In this document: positions 34,160-43,044 of the stretch, piece after piece
Numbering within the stretch: position 1 is the stretch's first letter
How the letters are laid out: every line of letters starts with the position of its first letter
Assembly: GCF_022790535.1 (NCBI RefSeq)
Contig: NZ_LOHG01000005.1
Coordinates: 1-64,000 of the forward strand
Source of the DNA: Pseudomonas maioricensis
Lineage (GTDB): Bacteria; Pseudomonadota; Gammaproteobacteria; Pseudomonadales; Pseudomonadaceae
DNA: 64,000 bases
Direction of reading: 5' to 3'
Position numbers and translations under genes: made by a program
Notes under the pieces: generated by a model
Told to the model about the DNA's origin: nothing
What the model saw: the letters and a program-made list of their open reading frames with translations, nothing else
The model's database searches: none

Positions 34160-35086
34160 ATGACTTCCAAGCTGGATCAACTCAAAGCATTCACCACCGT
34201 TGTTGCCGACACCGGCGATTTCGCTGCCATCGAGAAACTCAAGCCGGTCGACGCGACCACCAACCCCTCCCTGCTGCTCAAGGCCGGTTCCAGCGACAGC
34301 AATGCTGACCGCCTCAAGGCAGCCTTCAGCGGCGCTAATGGCGATATTGGCCTGGCGTCTGATCGCTTTGCCGTCGCTATCTGCCAGGAAATTCTCAAGG
34401 TTGTGCCGGGCCGCGTTTCCACCGAAGTCGATGCCCGCCTCTCTTTTGATACCAATGCCTGTATCGACCGCGCCCAACGCCTGATCGATATGTACGAAAA
34501 GGCCGGGATCAGCAAGGATCGGATTCTGATCAAGCTGGCGTCGACCTGGGAAGGTATCCGCGCTGCGGAAGTACTGGAAAAGAAAGGCATCCAGTGCAAC
34601 CTGACTCTGCTGTTTTCCTTCGCACAGGCCCAGGCGTGTGCCGATGCTGGCGTCTTCCTGATTTCGCCGTTCGTGGGCCGGATCTACGACTGGTACAAAA
34701 AGGCTGAAGGCAAGGATTACGTCGGAGCCGAAGATCCGGGCGTGAAGTCCGTGACCCGCATCTACAACTACTACAAGACCAATGACTACAAGACCGTGGT
34801 CATGGGTGCCAGCTTCCGCAACCTGAGCCAGATCGAGCAATTGGCGGGCTGTGATCGCCTGACCATCAGCCCGGACCTGCTGCAAAAGCTGGCGGAAGAC
34901 ACTGGCACACTGGAGCGCAAGCTGAACCCGGGCAACGCCGGTGAGCCGCGTGTAACACTCAACGAGAGCCAGTTCCGTTGGGCGTCCAACGAAGATGCCA
35001 TGGCAACCGAGAAGCTGGCCGAAGGTATTCGTCAGTTCGCTCGCGACCAGGAAAAACTCGAAGCATTGCTCAGCGCCAAGGTCTAA
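34160..35086 (+). CDS. tal: Transaldolase
   Basis: A 308-residue transaldolase (class 1, TalB type) that transfers a dihydroxyacetone unit in the pentose phosphate pathway. Signatures: [13 protein letters not shown] near the start, [12 protein letters not shown], the Schiff-base Lys in [12 protein letters not shown], and [30 protein letters not shown]. The ATG begins [11 protein letters not shown], the normal start; a GTG 54 nt upstream would add an unrelated tail. A strong terminator follows 19 nt after the stop. Confidence 0.96.
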   Translation: MTSKLDQLKAFTTVVADTGDFAAIEKLKPVDATTNPSLLLKAGSSDSNADRLKAAFSGANGDIGLASDRFAVAICQEILKVVPGRVSTEVDARLSFDTNACIDRAQRLIDMYEKAGISKDRILIKLASTWEGIRAAEVLEKKGIQCNLTLLFSFAQAQACADAGVFLISPFVGRIYDWYKKAEGKDYVGAEDPGVKSVTRIYNYYKTNDYKTVVMGASFRNLSQIEQLAGCDRLTISPDLLQKLAEDTGTLERKLNPGNAGEPRVTLNESQFRWASNEDAMATEKLAEGIRQFARDQEKLEALLSAKV

Positions 35087-35104
35087 TTACTGCGCTGAAA
35101 TACT

Positions 35105-35139
35105 AAAAGGGCGACATCCTCGCGGATGCCGCCCTTTTT
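35105..35139 (+). terminator. Intrinsic terminator of tal
   Basis: AAAAGGGCGACATCC ... GGATGCCGCCCTTTTT forms a stem of about 14 pairs with one mismatch and a short TCGC loop, ending in a T-run. The A-run on the left arm could let it also stop leftward transcription from rssC. Confidence 0.88.
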
Positions 35140-35179
35140 GCTGATCGTCATTCAGTTACGAATCAAAAGTCTTTATTGA

Positions 35180-35662
35180 TCAGTGACGCTCAAGCGCGTT
35201 GACCAGATCGTGGAATGCTTCGCGATTGGAATCGTTGAGCCCCATCAGAATCTTGTGCGCTTCCAGCACCTTGGCCTTGACCACTTCTTCGCACTGATCC
35301 TGGGACGGCAGATCCGTCAGGCATTCAGGGCACGGGATCGGCCGGTCGACAATGTTGAACACCTGATCGAAACCCATCGACTGCAAAAGCCGGGTGATGT
35401 CTTCATGGGTGGTGACCAGCGTCGGCAAGAGCCCGACTTTTTGACGCGACAAAATCGACAGCTTGGCCAGCAAGCCAAGCGTCGTGCTGTCGATGCTACG
35501 GGTTTCGGTCAGGTCGATAACCACCGCCGAAAAATTCAGAGCGGTGAAGATTCGCTCAATAGTCGCATCCAAAGCCGAACATAAGGTCAGGCGCACTTCC
35601 CCAACAAACTTGAGAACGAAGGTGCCTTCTTGCTCGGCGAACTGGATTCTACCGGTACTCAT
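35180..35662 (-). CDS. rssC: STAS-domain anti-sigma factor antagonist RssC
   Basis: A 160-residue protein whose first ~100 residues are a STAS domain. The phosphorylatable Ser is in the ETRSIDSTTLGLLAKLS segment, the typical position. The C-terminal part (CPECLTDLPSQDQCEEVVKAK) is a short extension with three cysteines. Its ATG overlaps the TGA of the upstream response regulator-phosphatase by four nt (ATGA). Gene order with tal and dusA matches the RssB/RssC locus of P. aeruginosa as I recall it. There the antagonist is the likely substrate of RssB phosphatase and acts on RpoS control. Confidence 0.85.
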   Translation of the reverse strand: MSTGRIQFAEQEGTFVLKFVGEVRLTLCSALDATIERIFTALNFSAVVIDLTETRSIDSTTLGLLAKLSILSRQKVGLLPTLVTTHEDITRLLQSMGFDQVFNIVDRPIPCPECLTDLPSQDQCEEVVKAKVLEAHKILMGLNDSNREAFHDLVNALERH

Positions 35663-36843
35663 TCAAGGTTCCTGCTCAACACTAACAAGGCGATATCATC
35701 CGGCATCTCCCCTAGCGTGGCCAATCCAAAAGTCTGACGCAAGCCATCCAGGCTGCCGCCCGCCGCTTTTACCAGTTCAGGTAATGCGGCCTCTTTCTCT
35801 TTGAGTGTATCACCGGGAAGTAGATCCAGAATGCCATCAGACAACAGAGTCAGACTAAAAGACTCTGGCAAGTCGATCACATGATCCTGATAGGTGGCTT
35901 CGTTAAACAGACCCACCGGCAAACCGCGACCTTGCAGGTAGCGTGCTTCACCCGGCGTATACATCACAGGCAACGGCAGATGACCGCCGACTGCGTACGT
36001 CAATTGCCCCGACTCCTCGTCAATCACACCGCCCACCATCGTCACATGCTTGCCCAGCTTGCAGCTGATCAGACCGCGGTTGATGTGGCCGAGGACATCC
36101 GAAGGCTTGAACTCCGGTAGTGTACCGCCTCGCTTGGATTCGAACAGCAAGCGCGTGGTCATGAACTTCAGCAGCACGGTAATGAATGCCGATGAAGCAC
36201 CATGTCCGGAAACATCTGCCAGATAGAACGCCACCCGGCGCTCGTCGACACGGAAGTAATCGACGAAATCACCCGACAGATAAAGCGACGGGATGATTTC
36301 ATGGGCGAAGTTGAACTGGTCGATCGACCATGGACTGATCGGCAGCATGTTCATTTGCACCTGGCGACCGGCATCCTGATCTTCCTGAAGAAGATGCAGG
36401 CTGGCCTCCAGTTCGCGGTTGGCGGCTTCAAGCTTCTTGCGGTAAAGCTGGTTTTCCTGAAGCAGACGCGCACGATCCAGAGCCCGACGAACCGAGTGTT
36501 CCAGCACCGCCAGGTCTTCAAGGGGCTTTATCAGGTAATCGGCAGCACCGAGGCGTAGCGCCTCGACGGCATCATTCATGACGCCCGCACCTGATACCAC
36601 GATCACGGGGGTTTCCGGCGCGATCGCCGTTACCTGACGGATAAGCTCGAGCCCACCCATCTGCGGCATGCGCAAGTCGCAGATCACCAGATCGGGCTTG
36701 TCCTGCTCGAATATCTGTATGCCCTGTAAGCCATTGTTAGCTTGCAGGACGCTGAAGCCACTGTCTTCCAAGTAGGCGGCGAGGCTCGCTCGCACTACTT
36801 CGTCGTCATCGATTATCAGCAGCGTGGCACTGGTTTTCTGCAT
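35659..36843 (-). CDS. rssB: RssB response regulator with PP2C phosphatase domain
   Basis: A 394-residue fused regulator. The N-terminal receiver (residues ~5-125) has DDDEVV, the phospho-acceptor Asp in DLVICDLRMPQMGG and the Lys in DYLIKPLED. A coiled-coil linker (~130-165) follows, then a PP2C/SpoIIE-type phosphatase (~190-390) with metal-binding residues in YLSGDFVDYF, FYLADVSGHGASSAF and LLSDGILDLLP. Unlike the P. aeruginosa HsbR protein there is no histidine-kinase-like domain. In P. aeruginosa RssB participates in control of the general stress sigma factor. Translationally coupled to rssC. Confidence 0.87.
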   Translation of the reverse strand: MQKTSATLLIIDDDEVVRASLAAYLEDSGFSVLQANNGLQGIQIFEQDKPDLVICDLRMPQMGGLELIRQVTAIAPETPVIVVSGAGVMNDAVEALRLGAADYLIKPLEDLAVLEHSVRRALDRARLLQENQLYRKKLEAANRELEASLHLLQEDQDAGRQVQMNMLPISPWSIDQFNFAHEIIPSLYLSGDFVDYFRVDERRVAFYLADVSGHGASSAFITVLLKFMTTRLLFESKRGGTLPEFKPSDVLGHINRGLISCKLGKHVTMVGGVIDEESGQLTYAVGGHLPLPVMYTPGEARYLQGRGLPVGLFNEATYQDHVIDLPESFSLTLLSDGILDLLPGDTLKEKEAALPELVKAAGGSLDGLRQTFGLATLGEMPDDIALLVLSRNLE

Positions 36844-37107
36844 GTGGGCAAACGGCGCCAGATTAGGTTGGCGTAGGCAACCCGGTTCACGGGTCTGCGT
36901 ACTGGATTCGCTTCTAGCCTCTCTGACCGCACGACCGGACTTTTGATCCTGTAAGTGGCGTTTCAGAGGTGCCCTTCAAGGCGCAGACGGTACTCCCATC
37001 CGACGGGCGTTTCAAGCACGCGCCAGCGCCCACTTTGCGTCTTTACACGGCAAATCGCTCAGAGTTATAAGAACCATGAATTCAGCAACGAAAACGAAGG
37101 ACTAGAC

Positions 37108-37407
37108 ATGAGTCTAAATGATCGAAGCTACGAGGAGAAACGAGACTACATCCGGATGCGCGTGGAAGCCGACATCAGTTTGATCTACGCAGGCCAGGTC
37201 ATCCCGGCTGTGTGCATTGATCTATCGAGCTCCGGGATGCAGGTACAGGCGCCCAGAACTTTCAAAGTGGGCGACAAACTGAGCGTGCGAATCGATTCAG
37301 ACCATGCAGCCCTCAAGGGCCTTGAAGCAGAAACAGAGGTAGTGTGGGTAACTGACGAGGCCGATGGCGGACAAAAACTGGGCCTGACTATCGTCAAGAT
37401 GAACTGA
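37108..37407 (+). CDS. PilZ-domain cyclic-di-GMP receptor
   Basis: A 99-residue single PilZ domain. Both binding motifs are present: RxxxR in EKRDYIRMRVE and DxSxxG in CIDLSSSGMQV, so c-di-GMP binding is expected. The C-terminal end (ETEVVWVTDEADGGQKLGLTIVKM) is the usual beta-barrel close. AAGGA lies nine nt before the ATG; a longer upstream frame has no PilZ-like content. It is divergent from rssB and ends just before a strong bidirectional terminator. Confidence 0.92.
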   Translation: MSLNDRSYEEKRDYIRMRVEADISLIYAGQVIPAVCIDLSSSGMQVQAPRTFKVGDKLSVRIDSDHAALKGLEAETEVVWVTDEADGGQKLGLTIVKMN

Positions 37408-37438
37408 GCCCCGGCGGAACTGGTTCACAAATAGTAAA

Positions 37439-37469
37439 AAATAAAGGCGACCACAGGTCGCCTTTATTT
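37439..37469. terminator. Bidirectional intrinsic terminator (PilZ / mlaA)
   Basis: A perfect 14-bp stem AAATAAAGGCGACC / GGTCGCCTTTATTT with an ACA loop. A- and T-rich outer arms on both sides let it work for the PilZ gene and the convergent mlaA gene. Confidence 0.92.
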
Positions 37470-37485
37470 ATTTCCATCGCATCAA

Positions 37486-38187
37486 TCAGAAATCGTCAGT
37501 GACCTGACCGTCCTTGACGCGGAACTCGCGGTTCTGCAGATACGCGTTACGAATGAAGATGTACTTGTCGCCATTGATCAGGCGTTCGGCCGACAACAGA
37601 CTGGCACGGGTATCAACCAGGTTTATGCCCAGCGCAGTGTTGCGCGTAGGCACGTGATCGATGTAGCGGTACGGCGAAGTGTAGGTATCAGGATACTTGG
37701 CAATGGCGTCACGCACAGTGCTTGGACCAAACAATGGCAGCACAACATACGGACCGCTTTGCACACCCCAGTAACCCAGTGTCTGACCAAAGTCTTCGTC
37801 ACTGCGCTGAAGGCCCATCTTGGTGCCCACATCAATGAAGCCCAGCAGACCGAAAGTGGTGTTGAAGATCAAGCGAGCGGTATCGACACCGGCAGCGGCA
37901 GGTTTGGCCTGTAGCACATTGTTGGCCAGATTTCCGACATCACCGATGTTGTTGAAGAAGTTATGCACGCCGTCTTCGACAAACTGCGGGGCAATGAATT
38001 GATAACCCTGCGCGATAGGCTTCAGTGCATAGGTATCAATGGTGTCGTTGAAGCGGAAGACAACGCGGTTAACACCTTCCCACGGATCTTCTTCGGCGGC
38101 CTGTGCAACCATTGGCACCAGCGCCATACCGGCACAAACACACAGCTGAGCAAGACGATTGAACACACCAGCACCGGTCACGGGCAT
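37486..38187 (-). CDS. mlaA: MlaA/VacJ outer-membrane lipid-transport protein
   Basis: A 233-residue MlaA-family protein that removes mislocalised phospholipids from the outer leaflet of the outer membrane. Family segments: DPWEGVNRVVFRFNDTIDTYALKPIAQGY, HNFFNNIGDVGNLANNVLQ, FGLLGFIDVGTKMGLQRSDEDFGQTLGYWGV, GPYVVLPLFGPSTVRD and a final YRYIDHVPTRN region. The signal peptide ends AQA before AEED and shows no lipobox Cys, so it may be non-lipidated, unlike E. coli MlaA. AGGAG lies eight nt before the ATG. The other Mla genes are not in this window. Confidence 0.92.
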   Translation of the reverse strand: MPVTGAGVFNRLAQLCVCAGMALVPMVAQAAEEDPWEGVNRVVFRFNDTIDTYALKPIAQGYQFIAPQFVEDGVHNFFNNIGDVGNLANNVLQAKPAAAGVDTARLIFNTTFGLLGFIDVGTKMGLQRSDEDFGQTLGYWGVQSGPYVVLPLFGPSTVRDAIAKYPDTYTSPYRYIDHVPTRNTALGINLVDTRASLLSAERLINGDKYIFIRNAYLQNREFRVKDGQVTDDF

Positions 38188-38396
38188 AGCTGAAACTCCT
38201 GGCAAAAGTAATGAAGCGGGCGCTACGCCCCCACACGTCAAGGCGGGGAGTATAAGGCCATATGACAGGAATTAGGCAGCACCTTGGCTATTGGAGCCTG
38301 TAAGACCGATAAAACACTTTTAAACACCATCACCAGATATTCATCTTACTGTCACAAATGCCCCGTAGCGTTCAGCGTTATTTCAGAGATATCGCC

Positions 38397-39005
38397 ATGC
38401 TCGCGCCCGTGACAGCTCCCCTGCCCGCGTTTACCGCCGTTCTTTTTGGCCTGAGCGGCTGCCTGGTGGATTTTGGTGCGCAAGCGCGCAATGCGTCCGA
38501 ATTGAGCGATGAGCATTCGCTGCCTACGCTTGGCGCCTTGAGAGCATTACAGAGGCTGCATCAGCAGGCAGTGCCCTGTGCATGGCTGGACGAATTACCG
38601 GAAGAGCTTACAAATCAGCTGGCTCAACCATTGAGCCAGCTGATTCGCGCCACCCCTGCCGCCCGAGCAGGCTGGCCCGCTCCCCATGCTTGCTGGCAGG
38701 CGCTTATGGAGTTGAACGTCAGCCAACTGAATGGCTGTGTACTCGTCAGCGGCGAGCCACGCTTGCTGCAGGCGGGCCTCAGCGCCGGGCTGTGGACAGT
38801 CGGCCTCGCGTCATGTGGCTCACTGTGCGGCCTATCCCCTTCCCAGTGGCATGCCCTGACCGATGCCGAGCGCGAATACCGTCGGGGCCAGGCGACATTG
38901 CAGCTTTACGCGCTTGGCGTGCATTCGGCGATTGATCATCTGGGCGAACTGGAGTCGTGCCTGGCCGATATCGCGCTCCGCCGGGCCAAGGGCGAGAAGC
39001 CCTGA
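38397..39005 (+). CDS. Degenerate PhnX-like HAD protein (catalytic Asp lost)
   Basis: A 202-residue protein clearly derived from phosphonoacetaldehyde hydrolase (PhnX). The C-terminal half keeps GWPAPHACWQALMELNV, the LVSGEPRLLQAGLSAGLWTVGL stretch, GLSPSQW and HSAIDHLGELE. The HAD nucleophile motif, however, reads VLFGLSGCLVDFG where PhnX has FDxAGTTVDFG, so the catalytic Asp is Gly and Thr is Cys; the cap lysine region is also short. It is thus unlikely to hydrolyse anything by the HAD mechanism. From memory P. aeruginosa has a related gene at the same place. The start is uncertain (an ATG 39 nt upstream is also in frame); no strong ribosome binding site is seen. Confidence 0.78.
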   Translation: MLAPVTAPLPAFTAVLFGLSGCLVDFGAQARNASELSDEHSLPTLGALRALQRLHQQAVPCAWLDELPEELTNQLAQPLSQLIRATPAARAGWPAPHACWQALMELNVSQLNGCVLVSGEPRLLQAGLSAGLWTVGLASCGSLCGLSPSQWHALTDAEREYRRGQATLQLYALGVHSAIDHLGELESCLADIALRRAKGEKP

Positions 39006-39201
39006 AATAGAATTTTTGGGCGCACTCCCGGACTGTAAACACAGACCCGCAGGACTGGCTCGAGCCGCGAGGGCGCCGGACTGGACGCGCAATCTGCAGG
39101 CAAGCCGCACCAGAGTGGATTAGTCTTGTCACATACCCATGACGAACCTTTGGCCTGACGCCGGGGTCCATGGGACAGACTTATCAATGAAGGAGCACGT
39201 C

Positions 39202-39465
39202 ATGCCTGCCCGCGAACTGCAAGAACAACTCAATACCCTGCGCGAGCAACTGGAGCAGAATCCACCTCTTAATGAAGCGGAGCGCGCCGATCTGGAAGCC
39301 CTGGCGCAGCAGATCCAGTCACAAATCGAGCTGGAGTCCGTAACTCAGGATCCTAGCCTGGCCGATGGCGTCAATCTTGCCGTTGAGCGTTTTGAACTTG
39401 AACACCCGGGCATCGCAGGCACACTGCGCAATATCGTCGTGACCTTGGGAAACATCGGCATTTGA
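39202..39465 (+). CDS. DUF4404-family small protein
   Basis: An 87-residue, charged, mostly helical protein with a probable coiled coil in residues 3-50 (LQEQLNTLREQLEQNPPLNE), followed by AVERFELEHPGIAGTLRNIV, typical of the DUF4404 family. Function unknown. AAGGAG lies six nt before the ATG. It ends just before a strong terminator. Confidence 0.85.
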   Translation: MPARELQEQLNTLREQLEQNPPLNEAERADLEALAQQIQSQIELESVTQDPSLADGVNLAVERFELEHPGIAGTLRNIVVTLGNIGI

Positions 39466-39493
39466 CGTCCTGAGAAGGCAAACCGGTCCCCAT

Positions 39494-39521
39494 AAAAAAG
39501 CCCGTCAGTGACGGGCTTTTT
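39494..39521. terminator. Bidirectional intrinsic terminator (DUF4404 / queF)
   Basis: AAAAAGCCCGTCA and TGACGGGCTTTTT are perfect reverse complements around a one-base centre, with A/T runs on both sides; it lies between convergent genes. Confidence 0.92.
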
Positions 39522-39526
39522 GCTGG

Positions 39527-40357
39527 CTACTGTCGGGCTAGCCGACGGTTATCCGGGGTAATCGACTCCGTGCTGCGATACGGATTGATATCCAGCCCGC
39601 CGCGACGCACGTAACGTGCGTACACCGTCAGCTTCTCTGGTTTGAGCAAGCGCTGCAGGTCGAGAAAGATACGCTCGACGCACTGCTCATGAAAATCCGA
39701 ATGCTGCCGGAAGCTGACGATGTACGCCAGCAGGCTCGCAGGGTCCAGCTCGGCACCGCGATACTCCACCGCTACGCTGCCCCAGTCCGGCTGACTGGTC
39801 ACCGGGCAGTTGGACTTGAGCAAGTGACTGTGCAGGCTTTGCTCGACAACACGAGATTCATCGCAACGCAGCAGTTCAGGCTGCGGCCGGTCGTAGCTAT
39901 TGATACTCACATCAAGCTCGTCGATGCACACCCCCGGCATCGTCGCCACGCCTTCGCTTTCAATGTCCGCCAGGCTGCGAATGCGCACACCGACTGGCTT
40001 GCCTGCAGCGGCTGACAAGTCCTTCACCAAAGTCGCGATCAGCTCGGCACGGTCAGCAAAGGCCGTCTGATTCAACGAGTTCAGGTACAGCTTGAACGAT
40101 TTGGACTCGATGATATTCGGCGAATCAGCCGGGATGCTGAACTCGGCAATGGCCACGACTGGCTTGCCGGATGGCAGCAGCCAGGACAATTCATAGCAAT
40201 TCCAGAAGTCCACGCCCTGATAGGGCAACGTCTGTGCAGTCAACCCCAGCTCGGCCCATTTCGCGGCACGTGGGATCGGGAACAACAGTGACGGTGTGTA
40301 AGTGGCAATGTATTCACTGGACTTGCCCAGCGGCGAGTGTTCGGCTGCAGGATGCAT
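39527..40357 (-). CDS. queF: NADPH-dependent 7-cyano-7-deazaguanine reductase
   Basis: A 276-residue type II (long, bimodular) QueF that reduces preQ0 to preQ1 in queuosine synthesis. Landmarks: [26 protein letters not shown], split in two, then [18 protein letters not shown] in the NADPH-binding half. The thioimide-forming Cys lies in [15 protein letters not shown], with the Asp nearby. Length equals E. coli QueF. Monocistronic or first gene of its unit. Confidence 0.95.
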   Translation of the reverse strand: MHPAAEHSPLGKSSEYIATYTPSLLFPIPRAAKWAELGLTAQTLPYQGVDFWNCYELSWLLPSGKPVVAIAEFSIPADSPNIIESKSFKLYLNSLNQTAFADRAELIATLVKDLSAAAGKPVGVRIRSLADIESEGVATMPGVCIDELDVSINSYDRPQPELLRCDESRVVEQSLHSHLLKSNCPVTSQPDWGSVAVEYRGAELDPASLLAYIVSFRQHSDFHEQCVERIFLDLQRLLKPEKLTVYARYVRRGGLDINPYRSTESITPDNRRLARQ

Positions 40358-40431
40358 GACGGTACCTGGATCACTTGAAGCTATCGGAGTAAGCCAACAA
40401 GTTTATAGGGTTTACGCCGCGCTTTCAGCGG

Positions 40432-40944
40432 CTACTCGGTAATTGTCAGTTTGCCGACCATACCCGCCTGATAATGCCCAGGCAGATTGCAGGCGAATTC
40501 AAGATTGCCGGCCTTGGCAAAGGTCCATGTCAGCTCAGTGGTTTTCCCAGGCTCAACCAGCACGCTGTTGGGATCATCGTGCTTCATTTCCATGGAGCCG
40601 TGATCCATTGCGTGATGATTCATGCCGGTGGGCGTGAGCATGCCGCTCTGCTGCATCTTGATCATTTCCTGCTGATGACTGGCATGCATCGCTGCATCAC
40701 CCAGATTGAACTCATGCAGCAACTGGCCCTTGTTGATCAGCACAAAGCGCACGGTCTCACCTGCCTTGACCTGCACCGCCTTGGGATCGAAATACATGTC
40801 ACCTAAAACCAGTTCGATCGTGCGCGAGGCCTGAGCGGCTGGCGCAGCGTGCCCGAACGCAAGTGCGGGGGTCGGCGATGCGAGCAATGGCTGACTGAGT
40901 GTCAGCAGCGCGGCAACCAGTGAGAGACGAGTGATAGAGGGCAT
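40432..40944 (-). CDS. Periplasmic cupredoxin (plastocyanin-like)
   Basis: A 170-residue exported copper protein. The signal peptide spans residues 1-22 (LLASPTPA end). The cupredoxin domain has the type-1 copper ligands His in LLHEFNLGD and Cys, His, Met in EFACNLPGHYQAGM. A His/Met-rich segment (HASHQQEMIKMQ, MNHHAMDHGSMEMKHDD) between them may bind additional copper. The ATG has GGAGA 10 nt upstream. A copper storage or tolerance role is inferred from the metal-rich loop. It follows lolE on the same strand after 92 bp. Confidence 0.85.
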   Translation of the reverse strand: MPSITRLSLVAALLTLSQPLLASPTPALAFGHAAPAAQASRTIELVLGDMYFDPKAVQVKAGETVRFVLINKGQLLHEFNLGDAAMHASHQQEMIKMQQSGMLTPTGMNHHAMDHGSMEMKHDDPNSVLVEPGKTTELTWTFAKAGNLEFACNLPGHYQAGMVGKLTITE

Positions 40945-41036
40945 GGTGTTCTCCAGAGTGGCGAAAACAGAGGCGGAAGTGGGCGGCACTGGCGGGCAGA
41001 CCTGACAACAGGAACCTGTCAGGCCCACCCCATCAA

Positions 41037-42281
41037 TTACTCGTAACGCAATGCGTGCGCTGGCTGAATCTGCGCCGCACGCCAGGCCGGGTAAAGTGTG
41101 GCCAGAAAACTGAGAATGAAGCCAGCGCTACAGATCAGCACCACGTCGCCCGCTTGCAACTCGGAAGGCAGGTTGCTGATGAAGTACACATCGGAGCTGA
41201 AGATGTGCTGGCCACTGACCCGCTCCACCCAACCCACAAGACTACTCACGTTGATTGCTGCGATGATCCCGAGCACGCCGCCAATAATAGTGCCGACGAT
41301 ACCGATGACCGTTCCCTGAACCATGAAGATGGTCATGATCTGCCGGGGCGTCGCGCCGATGGTGCGCAGGATCGCAATGTCCGCGCCCTTGTCATTCACC
41401 ACCATGATCAGCGTGGCGATGATATTGAACGCCGCCACGGCGACGATCATCAGCAGCAACAGGCCGATCATGGTTTTTTCCATTTTCATCGCACTGAACA
41501 GACTGCCCTGAGTGTGGGTCCAGTCATCGGCGCGGTAGTCCGCACCCAGCCCGCCAGCGATCACCTTCGAGACCTCAGGCGCCTTATACAGATCTTTCAA
41601 GGCCAGTCGCACGCCCTGCACCTGATCAGGCTGCCAGCGTTGAATCTGCGCGGCGTCGGCGACATTGATCAAGGCCATGGAGCCATCAAGCTCGGCACCT
41701 ACCTTGAAGATACCGACCACCGTCAACCGTTGCAGACGCGGCGTGATGCCCCCCGGCGCGCTGCTGACTTCAGGCACGATCAAGGTCAACTTGTCACCGA
41801 CGTTAAGGCGGAAGCGGCGAGCACTCAGCTCGCCCAGCACCACACCGAACTCACCGGCTTTCAAGTCCTGCAGTTTGCCCTGCACGATATGCTTGGCAAC
41901 GATCGATACCTCATGCTCCAGCGCAGGATCGACACCGCTGATCTGGATTGGCTGCATCGCTCCCTTGTAGGACAGCATGCCGTCCATTTCAGTGAACGGC
42001 ACAGCGGCAGTGACCTCAGGATTTTTCAGCGCGGCGTCGGCGACCGGCTTCCAGTCATTCAGCGGCTGGACGCCTGCGATGACTGCGTGAGGGACCATGC
42101 CCAGGATGCGCGAACTCATTTCCCGCTGGAAACCGTTCATTACAGACAGCACGACAATCATCGCCAGCACACCGAGCGCCAGGCCGATCATCGAGGTCAT
42201 GGAAATGAACGAGATGAAATGGTTGCGGCGCTTGGCGCGGGTGTAGCGCGTGCCAATAAAAATGGATAACGGTCGAAACAT
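41037..42281 (-). CDS. lolE: Lipoprotein-releasing ABC permease LolE
   Basis: A 414-residue inner-membrane permease of the LolCDE complex, which extracts lipoproteins for transfer to LolA. Four membrane helices (one N-terminal, three C-terminal) flank a periplasmic domain. Start [24 protein letters not shown], the [20 protein letters not shown] helix and the C-terminal [27 protein letters not shown] are family features. It is paralogous to lolC and lies 72 nt after lolD, last in lolC-lolD-lolE. Confidence 0.93.
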   Translation of the reverse strand: MFRPLSIFIGTRYTRAKRRNHFISFISMTSMIGLALGVLAMIVVLSVMNGFQREMSSRILGMVPHAVIAGVQPLNDWKPVADAALKNPEVTAAVPFTEMDGMLSYKGAMQPIQISGVDPALEHEVSIVAKHIVQGKLQDLKAGEFGVVLGELSARRFRLNVGDKLTLIVPEVSSAPGGITPRLQRLTVVGIFKVGAELDGSMALINVADAAQIQRWQPDQVQGVRLALKDLYKAPEVSKVIAGGLGADYRADDWTHTQGSLFSAMKMEKTMIGLLLLMIVAVAAFNIIATLIMVVNDKGADIAILRTIGATPRQIMTIFMVQGTVIGIVGTIIGGVLGIIAAINVSSLVGWVERVSGQHIFSSDVYFISNLPSELQAGDVVLICSAGFILSFLATLYPAWRAAQIQPAHALRYE

Positions 42282-42353
42282 TCGCAGTGCACCGTAGAAA
42301 AAATTACCGCAAAAATGACACCCGGCGCGATCGATTGCGCCGAGTCAACGGGG

Positions 42354-43037
42354 TCACGCTTCTACCAGACGCCCATCTTCCAGACGCCACACACGATCCA
42401 TCTGTCTGGCCAGATTCATGTCGTGAGTCACCACCAGAAACGCAGTACGCGACGAAGTGCTCAGCTCCAGCATCAAATCCTGAATGCCCTGCCCGGTGTG
42501 GTGATCCAGGTTACCGGTCGGCTCGTCGAGCATCACCAGGCCAGGCTGATTGACCAGTGCACGGGCAATGGCCACACGCTGACGCTCACCACCAGACAAC
42601 TCGGAAGGTTTGTGCGCCAGACGGTGCCCAAGCCCTACCCGCTCCAGTAACGTTGTCGCACGCTGACGGGCTTCCGGGATCGCCGTCTTGCCAATCAGCA
42701 GCGGCATGCAGACGTTTTCCAGCGCAGTGAACTCCGGCAACAAATGGTGGAACTGGTACACGAAACCCAGCGCCCGGTTGCGCAACAGGCCGCGGGCCTT
42801 TTCACCCAATGCGGAAAGCTCTTCGCCCGCCAGCCAGACACTGCCCTCGGAAGGCGTATCGAGGCCGCCCAGAAGGTTGAGCAAGGTACTTTTGCCAGAG
42901 CCTGAACTGCCGACAATCGCCACGCGCTCGCCTGGAAATAATTCCAGTTGCAGCCCGGACAGGACTACAACCGACTCAGGGCCTTCCTCATAGGATTTGC
43001 CCAGGTTGCGGCAACTCAATACTGCTTTATCACTCAT
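42354..43037 (-). CDS. lolD: Lipoprotein-releasing ABC ATPase LolD
   Basis: A 227-residue ATPase of LolCDE. Walker [18 protein letters not shown]-loop [16 protein letters not shown], signature [15 protein letters not shown], Walker [13 protein letters not shown] and switch His in VVTHDMN are intact. I chose the start [14 protein letters not shown], the form known from P. aeruginosa; an ATG five codons earlier overlaps the end of lolC. Adjacent to both permease genes. Confidence 0.95.
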   Translation of the reverse strand: MSDKAVLSCRNLGKSYEEGPESVVVLSGLQLELFPGERVAIVGSSGSGKSTLLNLLGGLDTPSEGSVWLAGEELSALGEKARGLLRNRALGFVYQFHHLLPEFTALENVCMPLLIGKTAIPEARQRATTLLERVGLGHRLAHKPSELSGGERQRVAIARALVNQPGLVMLDEPTGNLDHHTGQGIQDLMLELSTSSRTAFLVVTHDMNLARQMDRVWRLEDGRLVEA

Positions 43038-43044
43038 GCCCGAC

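Noticed and set aside
41055..42269. 404-codon open frame antisense to lolE
   Set aside because: The product is rich in His, Asp and Arg with no domain; lolE on the other strand is unmistakable.
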